IMG/VR virus record: IMGVR_UViG_3300010938_000039 | Location: 1-62,782 of that record | Source: a virus | Reading direction: 5' to 3' (one strand) | DNA length: 62,782 bases | Part shown: positions 15,183 through 22,500 of the stretch, piece by piece | How the letters are laid out: each line of letters starts with the position of its first letter | How positions within the stretch are numbered: the first letter of the stretch is position 1 | The notes under the pieces: generated by a model | The model's input: only the letters and a program-made list of their open reading frames with translations | What the model was told of the DNA's origin: nothing | Databases searched by the model: none | Position numbers and translations under genes: made by a program

Positions 15183-15301
15183 TGTTCTTCGGAGTTCAGA
15201 TCGAAATCCTCATCGCAGCAGTCGTACTCGCGCTCATGATACTCTACATCCTTGCCGGAGAGTTCAAGTTCTGGCGGCAGAAGCGGAACTTCTGGAGGTG
15301 A
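15182..15301 (+). CDS. Tiny single-pass membrane peptide (39 aa)
   Basis: TGATG-coupled to the preceding peptide. Its 39 residues have a hydrophobic helix (IEILIAAVVLALMILYILA) and a basic aromatic end (KFWRQKRNFWR). The pair has the size and topology of small holin- or toxin-like membrane proteins, but no lysis gene is nearby, so function is open. Confidence 0.55.
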   Translation: MFFGVQIEILIAAVVLALMILYILAGEFKFWRQKRNFWR

Positions 15302-15304
15302 AGA

Positions 15305-15445
15305 TTGGGGAAACCACTGAAGAAAGCACAGGAACGACTCGAGCGGAGGGTTCACGGCGGAGACGGGACCCATCGCGCTGGTAAGTGCGGATGTGACTTG
15401 TGGTTGAAGAAGGGGTACCGCAAGCCGGGCTCAATGAAGAAGTGA
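15305..15445 (+). CDS. Small basic peptide (46 aa)
   Basis: TTG start behind GGAGGTG. 46 residues, strongly basic, with HRAGKCGCDLWLKKGYRKPG. The CGC could bind metal. It is the last gene before a 570-bp regulatory region. Confidence 0.5.
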   Translation: MGKPLKKAQERLERRVHGGDGTHRAGKCGCDLWLKKGYRKPGSMKK

Positions 15446-15595
15446 CTTGAAAGTGTATGGATGACGCCCAAGCATAAGAGGCGAACATCCTGGGACTAAA
15501 ATCCGGCCCCGTATAAGGTCCGACTCTGAAAGAATAGTTGAAGTGCACTAGACTCTCGGGGGGGGCAGAGTCGGCACTCTGCCGGCGGCCACTCT

Positions 15596-15609
15596 CGAAC
15601 ACGTGTTCG
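15596..15609. promoter_or_regulatory. LexA (SOS) box, perfect palindrome
   Basis: CGAACACGTGTTCG is a 14-bp perfect palindrome of the GAAC-N4-GTTC class. It lies 19 bp upstream of the -35 hexamer, further away than at 5644, so repression would have to act differently or partially. Confidence 0.72.
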
Positions 15610-15628
15610 GATGAGTGGGGAAATAGTA

Positions 15629-15658
15629 TTGTCAACTCTGAGCCCGAGATGGTATCAT
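15629..15658 (+). promoter_or_regulatory. Promoter of the small-gene region
   Basis: TTGTCA and TATCAT with an 18-bp spacer, the same hexamers and spacing as at 5658-5687. The adjoining bases (ACTCT after the -35, GG before the -10) are also shared, so the two promoters are copies. Confidence 0.75.
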
Positions 15659-15663
15659 ATGTG

Positions 15664-15706
15664 TAGGATCGACAGAGAGTGCGATCCTAGAGTGAACCTT
15701 GAGAGC
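15664..15706 (+). promoter_or_regulatory. Leader hairpin plus CCTTGAGAGC element
   Basis: TAGGATCG (15664-15671) pairs with CGATCCTA (15682-15689) at the predicted transcript start. CCTTGAGAGC follows at 15697-15706. Same arrangement as at 5696-5727. Confidence 0.5.
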
Positions 15707-15719
15707 TGCACAGAGGGGG

Positions 15720-15763
15720 AGGCGACTCCAGAGTCGGGACCGAGATGGTCCCCGGAGTCGCCT
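15720..15763 (+). terminator. Large leader hairpin, possible attenuator
   Basis: AGGCGACTCC (15720-15729) pairs with GGAGTCGCCT (15754-15763), with an inner GGGACC/GGTCCC stem. It sits in the untranslated leader just after the CCTTGAGAGC word, where an antitermination decision could be made. Confidence 0.5.
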
Positions 15764-16015
15764 GGCTAACAGGCCAACGGAGATCCACTCATGCCATGGG
15801 GGGCGGAGTGCGAAACGGGGACCGGATACTCTCCCGGTTCCACTCACCTCGTATCCACTCCTCGGCGGTCGAGCGGAGTGACCAAGGGAATATCCGCCAC
15901 CGTCGCCCATCGGACCTCTGAGTCGATCCCCTCGACGAGAGTCGAGACGACACCGCAGCCTGGCCGAGCCCCAGAAGAAATCCTCACTCAAGATTCAGAG
16001 TGGGAAGGAGGAGTC

Positions 16016-16648
16016 ATGGAGACGGAGACGTTCGTCTGCCAGAACGGACTCCACCGGGAGTGCTCCGGGAACATCCTGGAGCGGACCCGACGTGGAGTGC
16101 GCCGGCACCGGTGCGGATGCCGGTGCCACGACGGAGTCGCCGGCGCGGGAGTGGCCAAGCCGAAGATCACCGCTCCGAAGGGTGCGCGATGCGCACTCTG
16201 CGGTGGCGTCGGCGACCTCGTGAAGTCGGTTGGCGAAGAGTGGATCTGCGCCGACCGGTGCAGCGGCAGCGCGGCATTCACTCAGCGGACCAAGAGGTGC
16301 TCAGAGTGCGGTGGGGTGATGTGGCGACTCACCCCGCCTGAGGACGACGAGGAGGACGAGGGAGTGTGGGTCTGTTCCAGCCAAGCCCACACTCCGATCC
16401 CCGAGAAGAGTCGGTTGACCGTCCGAAACGGGGTCATCCGGCTCACTCTTGCCGACGGCACCGTCTACGAGCAGACCGTCGGGAAGGTCAGGAAGAGTCG
16501 CAAGAAGAAGAAGCCGGCAAAGCGGGTCCACACTCACAAATGGGTGTTCGACCCGGAAGATTCGGTGATGCGCTGCGCTTCCTGCCGGAAGCGTGGCGAG
16601 ACGAAGCGACTCCGCCGGGCGCCGCGACGCCGGCGGCAGACACTCTGA
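16016..16648 (+). CDS. Multi-zinc-ribbon protein
   Basis: A 210-residue protein from ATG behind GGAAGGAGGAG. At least four cysteine groups are visible: RCGCRCH, RCALCGGVG, RCSECGGVMW and a C-terminal MRCASCRKRG, separated by an acidic segment and a very basic one (RKSRKKKKPAKR). The ends are Arg-rich. Probably binds nucleic acid. First gene of the SOS-boxed unit in this region. Confidence 0.65.
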   Translation: METETFVCQNGLHRECSGNILERTRRGVRRHRCGCRCHDGVAGAGVAKPKITAPKGARCALCGGVGDLVKSVGEEWICADRCSGSAAFTQRTKRCSECGGVMWRLTPPEDDEEDEGVWVCSSQAHTPIPEKSRLTVRNGVIRLTLADGTVYEQTVGKVRKSRKKKKPAKRVHTHKWVFDPEDSVMRCASCRKRGETKRLRRAPRRRRQTL

Positions 16649-16710
16649 CTCTACTAAAGATTCAGAGTGGCAAGGATCGGAGTCGGCAAGGAGTGAGGAC
16701 AGGAGGGACA

Positions 16711-16986
16711 ATGCAGACGTTCGACGAACTCTACGAGGCAGCCTACAACATCGTCGTGGTCGGCGCGTCGAACCCGGTCGCCGTCGCCAGCACTCTGCAC
16801 GAGGCCATGCTCTTCTTGAGTCGGAGGGGTTTCGACCACTCCGACATCAAGGAGTCGGCCGCTGTGCGGGCCATCGCGGGCCATCTGAACTTCCTCCTCG
16901 GGCAGGGACTCGGTCCCGAGGAGTCGGATCTTGGGCTCCTCATGACGTGGCGGGAGGAGCTCGAGAGTCGGAACGCGGAGGAGTAA
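16711..16986 (+). CDS. Hypothetical helical protein
   Basis: A 91-residue helical protein from ATG behind AGGAGGG. It has the layout of the 9671-9970 product (short TFDE start, NPVAVA segment, GFDHSDIK turn), so it may be a distant paralogue. Function unknown. Confidence 0.6.
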   Translation: MQTFDELYEAAYNIVVVGASNPVAVASTLHEAMLFLSRRGFDHSDIKESAAVRAIAGHLNFLLGQGLGPEESDLGLLMTWREELESRNAEE

Positions 16987-17003
16987 AGGAAGGAGGAGTC
17001 ACG

Positions 17004-17261
17004 ATGGCCTGGAAGACGCTCAAGACCTTGTCTGCCATCCGGCAGGGAGAGTCGGGGAGGTTCGTCCCCGGAGGGAACGCAATCTCCGTCTCACTCGTCG
17101 AGGTGAGCGGGAAGCGACTCATCGACGTGAGAGTCTTCGGCGGGAAGGGCTACGACGGCCCGACCAAGGCCGGCTTCGCACTCGACGAGCAGACACTCAG
17201 CGCCCTCATCACGGCACTCACCGCTGCGAAGAAGGCGCTGAAGGAGTCGAACAAGAAGTAG
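17004..17261 (+). CDS. Possible PC4-like single-stranded-DNA-binding protein
   Basis: An 85-residue protein from ATG behind GGAAGGAGGAG. The order of strands (NAISVSLVEV, LIDVRVF) followed by PTKAGFALDEQTLSALITAL resembles the PC4/YdbC ssDNA-binding fold, where a K-x-G-x-x-L turn leads into a helix. The match is by pattern only and needs a profile search. Confidence 0.5.
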   Translation: MAWKTLKTLSAIRQGESGRFVPGGNAISVSLVEVSGKRLIDVRVFGGKGYDGPTKAGFALDEQTLSALITALTAAKKALKESNKK

Positions 17262-17403
17262 GATCCACTCTTGAGTGGGGTGAGGTGCTGTGGGGGTGGA
17301 GTCACCTCAGGCGCCGGGGCCACGTACCGCCACGACCTCACCCCACTCTCAATCTCGGCTAAAAGATGGCGGCCCGGAGAGTCAGAGTCGGAAGGGAGTC
17401 GAG

Positions 17404-17595
17404 ATGAATTGCTCGCTCTGCGGATACCTGATGTGGGACTCCATGTGCCCTCGTTGCGACTTCGCTCCTCTCGAGCCGGAGTCGCAACGGAGGTCGCCAT
17501 ACTGCTCACTCTGTGGCGCTCTGATGGACGGGGCGGGAGAGTTCCTGTTCTGTCCGAACTGCGACCCTGAGTACGTGAAGGGAGGTGACTCATGA
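17404..17595 (+). CDS. Double zinc-ribbon protein
   Basis: A 63-residue protein from ATG behind GGAAGGGAG. Four CxxC pairs, CSLCG, CPRC, CSLCG and CPNC, make two clear zinc ribbons. Overlaps the next gene by 4 bases. Confidence 0.65.
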   Translation: MNCSLCGYLMWDSMCPRCDFAPLEPESQRRSPYCSLCGALMDGAGEFLFCPNCDPEYVKGGDS

Positions 17596-17741
17596 CGACC
17601 ATCGGGTGGCCACTCCGGGAAGTCGAGATCCCGGACGAGTTCGAATTCGACCTGCCGACCCTCGAGCCCGTCGAGGAGCCGGCGACTCTGCCCGTCGAGG
17701 AGCCGGCGACTCTGCCGGTCGAGGAGCCCGCACTCATCTAG
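17592..17741 (+). CDS. Small acidic protein with EEPATLPV repeats
   Basis: ATG behind GGGAGGTGA. 49 residues, acidic and proline-rich, with three tandem 8-residue units (EEPATLPV) encoded by near-identical 24-bp repeats, 17674-17732. Likely unstructured. Role unknown. Confidence 0.55.
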   Translation: MTTIGWPLREVEIPDEFEFDLPTLEPVEEPATLPVEEPATLPVEEPALI

Positions 17742-17784
17742 GTTCACTCTCCCTTTCGGGGAGCGATTCGGAAAGGAGTCGGAA

Positions 17785-17964
17785 ATGTTCATCGTCAACG
17801 TCCCTATGCGAGTTGCCGGAAAGCGCGTCACGCGGCGACTCGCCGAGCAGGCCGCCGTCGAGCACGTCAAGCGTGAGAAGCGCATCCTCACTCGGGTCGT
17901 CGGAGTCGTCCCGTCGGCCCAGAGTGGGGTCTTCCAGGTCGTCTTGCAGAAGGTCCGGCTCTGA
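17785..17964 (+). CDS. Small basic protein
   Basis: ATG behind GAAAGGAG. 59 residues, Arg/Lys/Val-rich, starting MFIVNVPMRVAGKRVTRRLA and ending VFQVVLQKVRL. Looks like a compact strand-helix-strand protein. No family recognised. Confidence 0.55.
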   Translation: MFIVNVPMRVAGKRVTRRLAEQAAVEHVKREKRILTRVVGVVPSAQSGVFQVVLQKVRL

Positions 17965-18111
17965 GCACACTCAGGGCGTCGGCACTCCACCCCCGCTAAA
18001 AATCCCCGTCCGCGGAGTGCCGACTCGCGGAGAGTCGGAGTGTCGCCGCCGCCGCCACCCCCGAGCGCGCTCCGACTCTCCGCCCCCTTCCCCAAAGAAA
18101 GGAGGAGTTTG

Positions 18112-18387
18112 ATGAACCTGCCCCCAGGCGTTGGAGTGTTCGACATCCCCGGCAACCGGCCGGAGGATGAGCAGTGGGAACTCTTCATCGAGGAGTTCTA
18201 CAAGCGCTTCAAGGAGCGCTATCCCGACTCCTTCGCGAAGATGGAGTCGCTCTTCGACGACGAAGAGTTCTTCGACGCGTTCGCCGACGCGCTGGCCATC
18301 GCCTACGAGATGGGCGAGAGTGCCGGCTTCGCGAGTGGCAAGCTCGAGGCAGAGTTGGATCGGTACTACGAGGAGGTGGAAGAGTGA
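18112..18387 (+). CDS. Acidic hypothetical protein
   Basis: A 91-residue acidic, aromatic-rich helical protein from ATG behind AAAGGAGGAG. No cysteines. Its strong negative charge could fit a DNA mimic, which is speculation. The GTGA overlap couples it to the next gene. Confidence 0.6.
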   Translation: MNLPPGVGVFDIPGNRPEDEQWELFIEEFYKRFKERYPDSFAKMESLFDDEEFFDAFADALAIAYEMGESAGFASGKLEAELDRYYEEVEE

Positions 18388-18548
18388 AGATTGTCCTGAC
18401 CACCGAGTCCGGAAAGCACATCTCGCTCATCGAGCGACTCACGCCGGACGACTTCTACCCGCCGGCATCGGAATGGCTGATGGCCCAGCTCCGAGAGGCG
18501 GTCGAGGAGTTCGATGGCGGAGGTGAGGATGAGAACGCGACTCGGTGA
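18384..18548 (+). CDS. Small hypothetical protein (54 aa)
   Basis: GTG overlapping the preceding stop, behind GAGGAGGTGG. 54 residues starting MKIVLTTESGKHISLIERLT, acidic at the end. Function unknown. Confidence 0.55.
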   Translation: MKIVLTTESGKHISLIERLTPDDFYPPASEWLMAQLREAVEEFDGGGEDENATR

Positions 18549-18621
18549 GTTCGTCATCTGGTCGCTCGTGGCAACCGCGCTGTTCCTTGAGTGGGTCATC
18601 GCCCTCCGCATCGTGCGGTAA
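18529..18621 (+). CDS. Tiny single-pass membrane peptide (30 aa)
   Basis: ATG within the end of the preceding gene, behind GGCGGAGGTGAGG. 30 residues: basic start (MRTRLGE), one hydrophobic helix (FVIWSLVATALFLEWVIAL), basic end. Resembles the membrane peptides at 15087-15301 in size. Confidence 0.5.
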   Translation: MRTRLGEFVIWSLVATALFLEWVIALRIVR

Positions 18622-18650
18622 GGGCTGAGTCTGAAAGGAGGGAGTTGTTT

Positions 18651-19046
18651 ATGGCAAAGTCGAGCACGAAGAAGTCGCAGCCGGCGAAGGCTGCCAAGCC
18701 CAAGACCGTCAAGGAGTCCCCGAAGAAGGAGTCGCCGGCCCGCAAGCGCAGCCCCCGTGGCCAGGGTGACGTGAGCCGGATCGACTCCGTCGTCACGGCC
18801 ATCCTCGAGGGGCGACTCGGGAGTGCCAAGGACGGCGTGAAGGCGGAGCTTCACCTCAACGGCACTCCCAGGAGTGCCTGGTGGAATTGGCTCTGGTACC
18901 ACCGCCAGCGCCAGACTCCGACCTACGCCGCGATGGTCTACCGAGGCATGCCACTCGTGGAGGAGAGTGGCAAGGTCTTCCTCATCTGGAGTGGCGAGCA
19001 GGTCGCCGAGATGAGGAAGGAATACAAGAAGGCAAAGAAGTCGTAA
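18651..19046 (+). CDS. Basic protein with Lys-rich N-terminus
   Basis: A 131-residue protein from ATG behind GAAAGGAGGGAG. The first 40 residues are a Lys/Ser/Pro-rich tail (KSSTKKSQPAKAAKPK) like those of actinobacterial nucleoid proteins. The rest is a Trp-rich globular part (SAWWNWLWYHRQRQ). DNA binding is possible. A perfect terminator hairpin follows. Confidence 0.6.
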   Translation: MAKSSTKKSQPAKAAKPKTVKESPKKESPARKRSPRGQGDVSRIDSVVTAILEGRLGSAKDGVKAELHLNGTPRSAWWNWLWYHRQRQTPTYAAMVYRGMPLVEESGKVFLIWSGEQVAEMRKEYKKAKKS

Positions 19047-19056
19047 CTCCATCCGT

Positions 19057-19086
19057 GGGGGGAGTCGGGCAACCCCGACTCCCCCC
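19057..19086 (+). terminator. Strong hairpin terminator
   Basis: A 13-bp perfect stem, GGGGGGAGTCGGG (19057-19069) with CCCGACTCCCCCC (19074-19086), loop of 4 nt. Confidence 0.8.
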
Positions 19087-19148
19087 ACCCGCTAAAGGAA
19101 CCGGTCGGCAGAGTCCGAGACTCAAAAGGAGTCGGAAAAGGAGCAGCG

Positions 19149-20366
19149 ATGTATCGCTCTGTGACTCAGATGTACGAAGTCTACATCCCGGAATCTGGCG
19201 GCGACAATCATCGTCGACTCGGCGACAAGCAGGTGTGGTGGTTACTGACTCTCCTCAATCGCGAGGACGAGGACAGGTGGCTGGCACTCCCGCCGTACAA
19301 GCCACTCATGAACGCCATCGCGGATCACAACTCCATGAGGGCATCAGGATGCCGACCGGGGTGCCCACTCCCCCGGACGCACGTCGTCGCCCGCCGGCGT
19401 TGTGAGTGCCGGAAGGAGGAGGCGCTCTTCAAACTCGTCCACGAGTCGGAGCTGCAGGTCTCCCATCGACTCGTGGGCGAAATCGTGGATGGAGTCCATG
19501 AGGCGTTCGAGGAAGGCAGAGCGGTCCTCATCACGAACTCCACGACATCGTACTACCCCGTCGTCAGGAGTGTCGGCCGCGATGACCCTCTGGAGATCGA
19601 AGTCGGCAAGAGGGCGGCTGAGGCGGTGCGGCACCCACTCTGGGTGTCCATCGCGAGGAACCTGCGTCGCGCCGGGCACACCGGCCAGGCACTCCTCATC
19701 GAGAATCTCAGCGGCGGTGAAGTTCTCGACTACGTCACTCACAACGCCGCCTTCTGCGAGGGAGTGCCCGAGGATGCCGACAGGCGGCTCAATCCGCAGA
19801 AGTACGAAGTCGCTATCTTCGGAGTGCACGGCTGGACCGTGCACGACACTCTGAATCCGGCGCTCCGCATCGGAGTCTGGCTCTCGGGGTCGGCCACCTG
19901 GGTGAAGCAGGCTGCGGCAGGACACTCGCCCATCATCGGTCTCCGTTTCTGGAGTCTCGATTACAACGGGCCGGTCACTCTGAGGGGGTCGTTCGGAGCG
20001 GCCTGGACGAGTCCGCGTCACACGGCGACATGCGACAGGTTGCACTCCGCGCCGGAGGGTGACCACACCTGCGGCGTCTACGCCGTCCTCAGGGACGGCG
20101 TGCAGCCCGAACTCTCCTCGACCGCCTTCTGGCGGTACGGGAATCCGATTATCGGACTCGTCTCCTGCTCGGGGAAGGTCATCGTCCACGAGAGGGGAGT
20201 CCGTAGCCGGCACGCCACGTGCCGACTCCTCGTCGTGTCGGACGAGGACAGGCGGAACGTCATCCTCGCCAACTCGCCGGCATGGCGGGAGACCCGAGTC
20301 ATCACGTACCAGGAGGCACTCCGTGCCATCGAGGCGGGGCTGCCGGCGTCGGAACTCATGAAGTGA
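19149..20366 (+). CDS. Large Cys-containing phage protein, paralogue of the 25719 gene
   Basis: A 405-residue protein from ATG behind GGAGTCGGAAAAGGAG. Residues 60-95 hold a Cys group (GCRPGCPLP, CECRKEE). The C-terminal 150 residues have a pattern shared with the gene at 25719-26417: GLRFWSLDYN, a Cys-containing TCGVYA turn, then SGKVIVHERGVRSRHA. I know this GxYA...GKVxEHxxGxR module from actinobacteria and their phages, without an assigned function. Confidence 0.65.
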   Translation: MYRSVTQMYEVYIPESGGDNHRRLGDKQVWWLLTLLNREDEDRWLALPPYKPLMNAIADHNSMRASGCRPGCPLPRTHVVARRRCECRKEEALFKLVHESELQVSHRLVGEIVDGVHEAFEEGRAVLITNSTTSYYPVVRSVGRDDPLEIEVGKRAAEAVRHPLWVSIARNLRRAGHTGQALLIENLSGGEVLDYVTHNAAFCEGVPEDADRRLNPQKYEVAIFGVHGWTVHDTLNPALRIGVWLSGSATWVKQAAAGHSPIIGLRFWSLDYNGPVTLRGSFGAAWTSPRHTATCDRLHSAPEGDHTCGVYAVLRDGVQPELSSTAFWRYGNPIIGLVSCSGKVIVHERGVRSRHATCRLLVVSDEDRRNVILANSPAWRETRVITYQEALRAIEAGLPASELMK

Positions 20367-20483
20367 GAAAGGGGGCGCGGATGAGTGTTCCTTCCTCCTG
20401 AAGAACCCATACTCCAGTACGTGGAGTGCATCTGGCCAGACGTTCGAACTCCGAGATGGGCGATGCCCAGAAAGGCGGCGCTG

Positions 20484-20861
20484 ATGATGTACGATAGGAT
20501 CGAAACACTCTCCTGCGGATGTAACTACGACACCCTCACAGGAGCCTGCACCGCGCAGTGCAGGTACCACCGCATCTCCGAGGCAGTGCGACTCTTGAAC
20601 GAGGTGCTCCGGGAGATGGACGAGGAGGCGGGGGAGTTGGATCTTCCTCAGGGTCACTCGTCGAGGGAGGAGTCGGACGCCCAGGACGGGCAGGAGTCCG
20701 AGACGGAGCTGTGCGCCGAGTGCGGGCACCCGCATCGGTGGCGGCCTGAGTTGGATGAGTACACTCCCTGCCCCATCTGTGAGGGGTGGGATCCCGAGGA
20801 CGGTCCGTCCTTCTGGGTCGGATATCGTCCCGGAACGGACTCCAGGAAGGGGGACGGCTGA
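20484..20861 (+). CDS. Zinc-binding hypothetical protein
   Basis: A 125-residue protein. The open frame begins at 20385, but ATG 20484 is best placed behind AGAAAGG. It has CGCNY, CTAQCRYHR, then LCAECGHPHRW and CPICEGWDPEDG, giving two zinc sites with an acidic linker. Confidence 0.6.
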   Translation: MMYDRIETLSCGCNYDTLTGACTAQCRYHRISEAVRLLNEVLREMDEEAGELDLPQGHSSREESDAQDGQESETELCAECGHPHRWRPELDEYTPCPICEGWDPEDGPSFWVGYRPGTDSRKGDG

Positions 20862-20922
20862 AGAAAGCCCACCCTACCACCCAGAATCACTAAAACCTAA
20901 CTCCCTACGAGTGTGAAAACCA

Positions 20923-20993
20923 TTAGCCCCACTCCTGGGGCTAACGCATCTGGGCGGGAGCCGGCCACTCAAATCGGGCCACTCGCAGTGGCC
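20923..20993 (+). terminator. Two hairpins between genes
   Basis: TTAGCCCC/GGGGCTAA (20923-20930/20937-20944) and GGCCACT/AGTGGCC (20977-20983/20987-20993). The first probably ends transcription of 20484-20861. Confidence 0.5.
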
Positions 20994-21046
20994 GACTCCG
21001 CAAGGGCGACTCTGGAAGGAGACTCAAGGACGGAGACTCAAGGACC

Positions 21047-21322
21047 ATGCCTGTGAATCGGTACCACGTCACCTTCGATTTCGAGGTCACCATCCCGGCC
21101 AACCGACTCCGCCACCTCGCTGACTTCGACGAAGACCCGGAGACTCGGTTCCTGGAGGAGTTGGAGGAGTACCTGACCCTCCGCGACTTCGAGAAGGTCG
21201 TGGAGTCGTACCTCCAGGACTACGTGGCATACGACATCAAGGTTGGGGGAGGTGGAGTGAGGAAGATCAAGAAGATCCTAACTCTTGCCGGCATTGTCAC
21301 TCTTAGCACGTCCCCGCTATAG
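21047..21322 (+). CDS. Hypothetical protein
   Basis: A 91-residue protein from ATG, with an acidic helical middle (DFDEDPETRFLEELEEYL) after a strand pair (YHVTFDFEVTIPA). The last 25 residues become basic and hydrophobic. No family recognised. Confidence 0.6.
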   Translation: MPVNRYHVTFDFEVTIPANRLRHLADFDEDPETRFLEELEEYLTLRDFEKVVESYLQDYVAYDIKVGGGGVRKIKKILTLAGIVTLSTSPL

Positions 21323-21364
21323 GAACGGGGAGTGCTGGAGTAGAAGTCTCAACCTGAAGTTGAG

Positions 21365-21490
21365 ATGAAGGGTATCCTCCAGCCATCTTTCAGACTCATC
21401 AAGAAGGAGTCTAAGAAGGAGGCCATCAAGAGGGCGCACAGAGAGTTCCGCCGGCAGATCCGGGCGGAAAAGACCCTGAAGTTCAGGTAA
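21365..21490 (+). CDS. Small basic peptide (41 aa)
   Basis: ATG 21365, 41 residues, strongly basic and helical (KKESKKEAIKRAHREFRRQIRAEK). No clear ribosome site, so the call is tentative. Confidence 0.4.
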   Translation: MKGILQPSFRLIKKESKKEAIKRAHREFRRQIRAEKTLKFR

Positions 21491-21585
21491 GGAACCTCAC
21501 CTGCGTGAGTGGCCGGCCGGGCCCGCCCTTTCCCGACTCCGGGGTGGGCTCGCCGGCTGCTCGCAGTCGGCGACTCACAGTCGCC

Positions 21586-21675
21586 CACTCAAAGTCGGAA
21601 CGTATAAAGTCCCGACTCTGGCCGGCTTCGCCGGCGACTCCCCACTCAAAGTCGGCCCGTATAAAGTCCCGACTC
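21586..21675 (+). repeat. Two 33-bp direct repeats with TATAAAG core
   Basis: Copies at 21586-21618 and 21643-21675 differ only in two bases (AA versus CC). Each reads CACTCAAAGTCGG, two variable bases, then CGTATAAAGTCCCGACTC. The arms AGTCGG and CCGACT pair around the TATAAAG core. A third partial copy (CGTATAAAGTCCCGACTC) is at 22313-22330, and a variant at 15510-15525. Confidence 0.8.
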
Positions 21676-21725
21676 CAAAACGGAGTGCCGGACTCGGAGT
21701 CTGCACTGCCAAGTGGGCAAAGAAG

Positions 21726-21755
21726 AAGGCCGGCCCCTGAGTCGGGACCGGCCTT
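21726..21755. terminator. Hairpin between converging genes
   Basis: AAGGCCGG (21726-21733) pairs with CCGGCCTT (21748-21755), with CCC/GGG extending the stem. It lies between a rightward and a leftward gene and can end both. Confidence 0.65.
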
Positions 21756-21818
21756 CCTCCTATCCTTGAACCTTCCGCTAGGCCTCCTCCCCGCCGGGGA
21801 TTCTTCCACTCTAAGGGT

Positions 21819-22037
21819 CTATCGGTCCACGTAGGCTCGCCGCACGTCCACAACCATCCGTGCGGCCCCCACCGTGCCTTCCGACTCCAGGCATGCCTCG
21901 CAGATCAGGTTGAGTCCGATCATCCCCTCGTGCGCCCATGCGCAGGATTGCAGGTGGCCGCACTCCAGCTCGACGGCCCAGGCGTAAAACAGGGGTCGGC
22001 GGTTCCTCACTCGCTCGGGGATCCGCAGAGTCCGCAT
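21819..22037 (-). CDS. Small zinc-binding protein
   Basis: A 72-residue leftward protein whose ATG follows GAGAGAGGAGG. Cysteines and His in ELECGH, SCAWAHEG and ICEACLE form a probable zinc site between basic ends. It has its own LexA-boxed promoter. Confidence 0.65.
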   Translation of the reverse strand: MRTLRIPERVRNRRPLFYAWAVELECGHLQSCAWAHEGMIGLNLICEACLESEGTVGAARMVVDVRRAYVDR

Positions 22038-22100
22038 CGCTTCCTCCTCTCTCTCGGCGGGAGGAAGCCCGGCGGAGGGTTCAAGTAGAGTCTCTATGAT

Positions 22101-22110
22101 GTTCTCAAGG
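22101..22110 (-). promoter_or_regulatory. CCTTGAGAAC leader element (minus strand)
   Basis: On the minus strand CCTTGAGAAC lies 24 bp after the -10 of the leftward promoter, as in the two rightward operons. No strong hairpin precedes it here. Confidence 0.45.
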
Positions 22111-22133
22111 TACCGTACTACCGTATGCCCCGT

Positions 22134-22162
22134 ATCGTACCGCGATTGTACGAGCCGGACAA
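22134..22162 (-). promoter_or_regulatory. Leftward promoter
   Basis: Minus strand TTGTCC (22162-22157), 17-bp spacer, TACGAT (22139-22134). Transcription would start near 22127 and read into the gene starting at 22037. Confidence 0.6.
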
Positions 22163-22182
22163 GTATCGTCCCGACGCAACCC

Positions 22183-22196
22183 CGAACGTGTGTTCG
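22183..22196. promoter_or_regulatory. LexA (SOS) box
   Basis: CGAACGTGTGTTCG, GAAC-N4-GTTC class with 5-bp perfect arms, 20 bp upstream of the leftward -35, the same distance as at 15596. Confidence 0.7.
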
Positions 22197-22471
22197 AGCC
22201 TAGGATTGGCCGCCTCCCAGACTCTAAGTCGGCGCGGGTGAGTGAGGAAAAGGCGCGGCATGATCTTCACTCATGAGTCTAAGTAGCTTCCCGACTCTAC
22301 TATAAGTGCCGTCGTATAAAGTCCCGACTCTCCAGGAGTCGCACTCAGGTCGGAACGTTGGGCCTCGGGCTCAACGTTGAGCCCGGAGCTCAAGGTTTCG
22401 GGATCGTCTTTGGGGCGGCCGGATGTCGGGAGGGGCGGCCGGATCGTCTTTGGGGAGGGCCCCGGAACGCA

Positions 22472-22500
22472 AGGAGCCCGGCCGTATCGGCCGGGCTCCT
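22472..22500 (-). terminator. Terminator of the leftward gene at 22539
   Basis: AGGAGCCCGGCC (22472-22483) pairs perfectly with GGCCGGGCTCCT (22489-22500) around a 5-nt loop. It lies about 40 bp after the stop at 22539. Confidence 0.8.

Larger units (their letters stand above)
15446..16015. other. 570-bp non-coding regulatory region
   Basis: No credible gene. It holds ACTAAAATCC (15495-15504), GTATAAGGTCCGACTC (15510-15525), a LexA box, a promoter, a leader hairpin with a CCTTGAGAGC word, and a large second hairpin. About 250 bp of untranslated leader then precede the next gene. A frame reads through from 15791 but lacks a ribosome site until ATG 16016. Confidence 0.6.
21491..21818. other. 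328-bp non-coding region with repeated elements
   Basis: No credible gene. It contains two copies of a 33-bp repeat (21586-21618, 21643-21675), a CG-rich stem (GCCGGCTTCGCCGGC) between them, and a terminator hairpin at 21726-21755. GAGT/ACTC words are dense. Confidence 0.6.

Noticed and set aside
15791-16015. N-terminal extension of the 16016 gene
   Set aside because: No ribosome site, non-native composition, and it lies in the leader of a promoter with hairpins.
19344-20735. A 463-codon open frame on the minus strand
   Set aside because: Shadow of the 19149-20366 gene in high-GC DNA. The plus-strand product shares a module with another gene of this phage.
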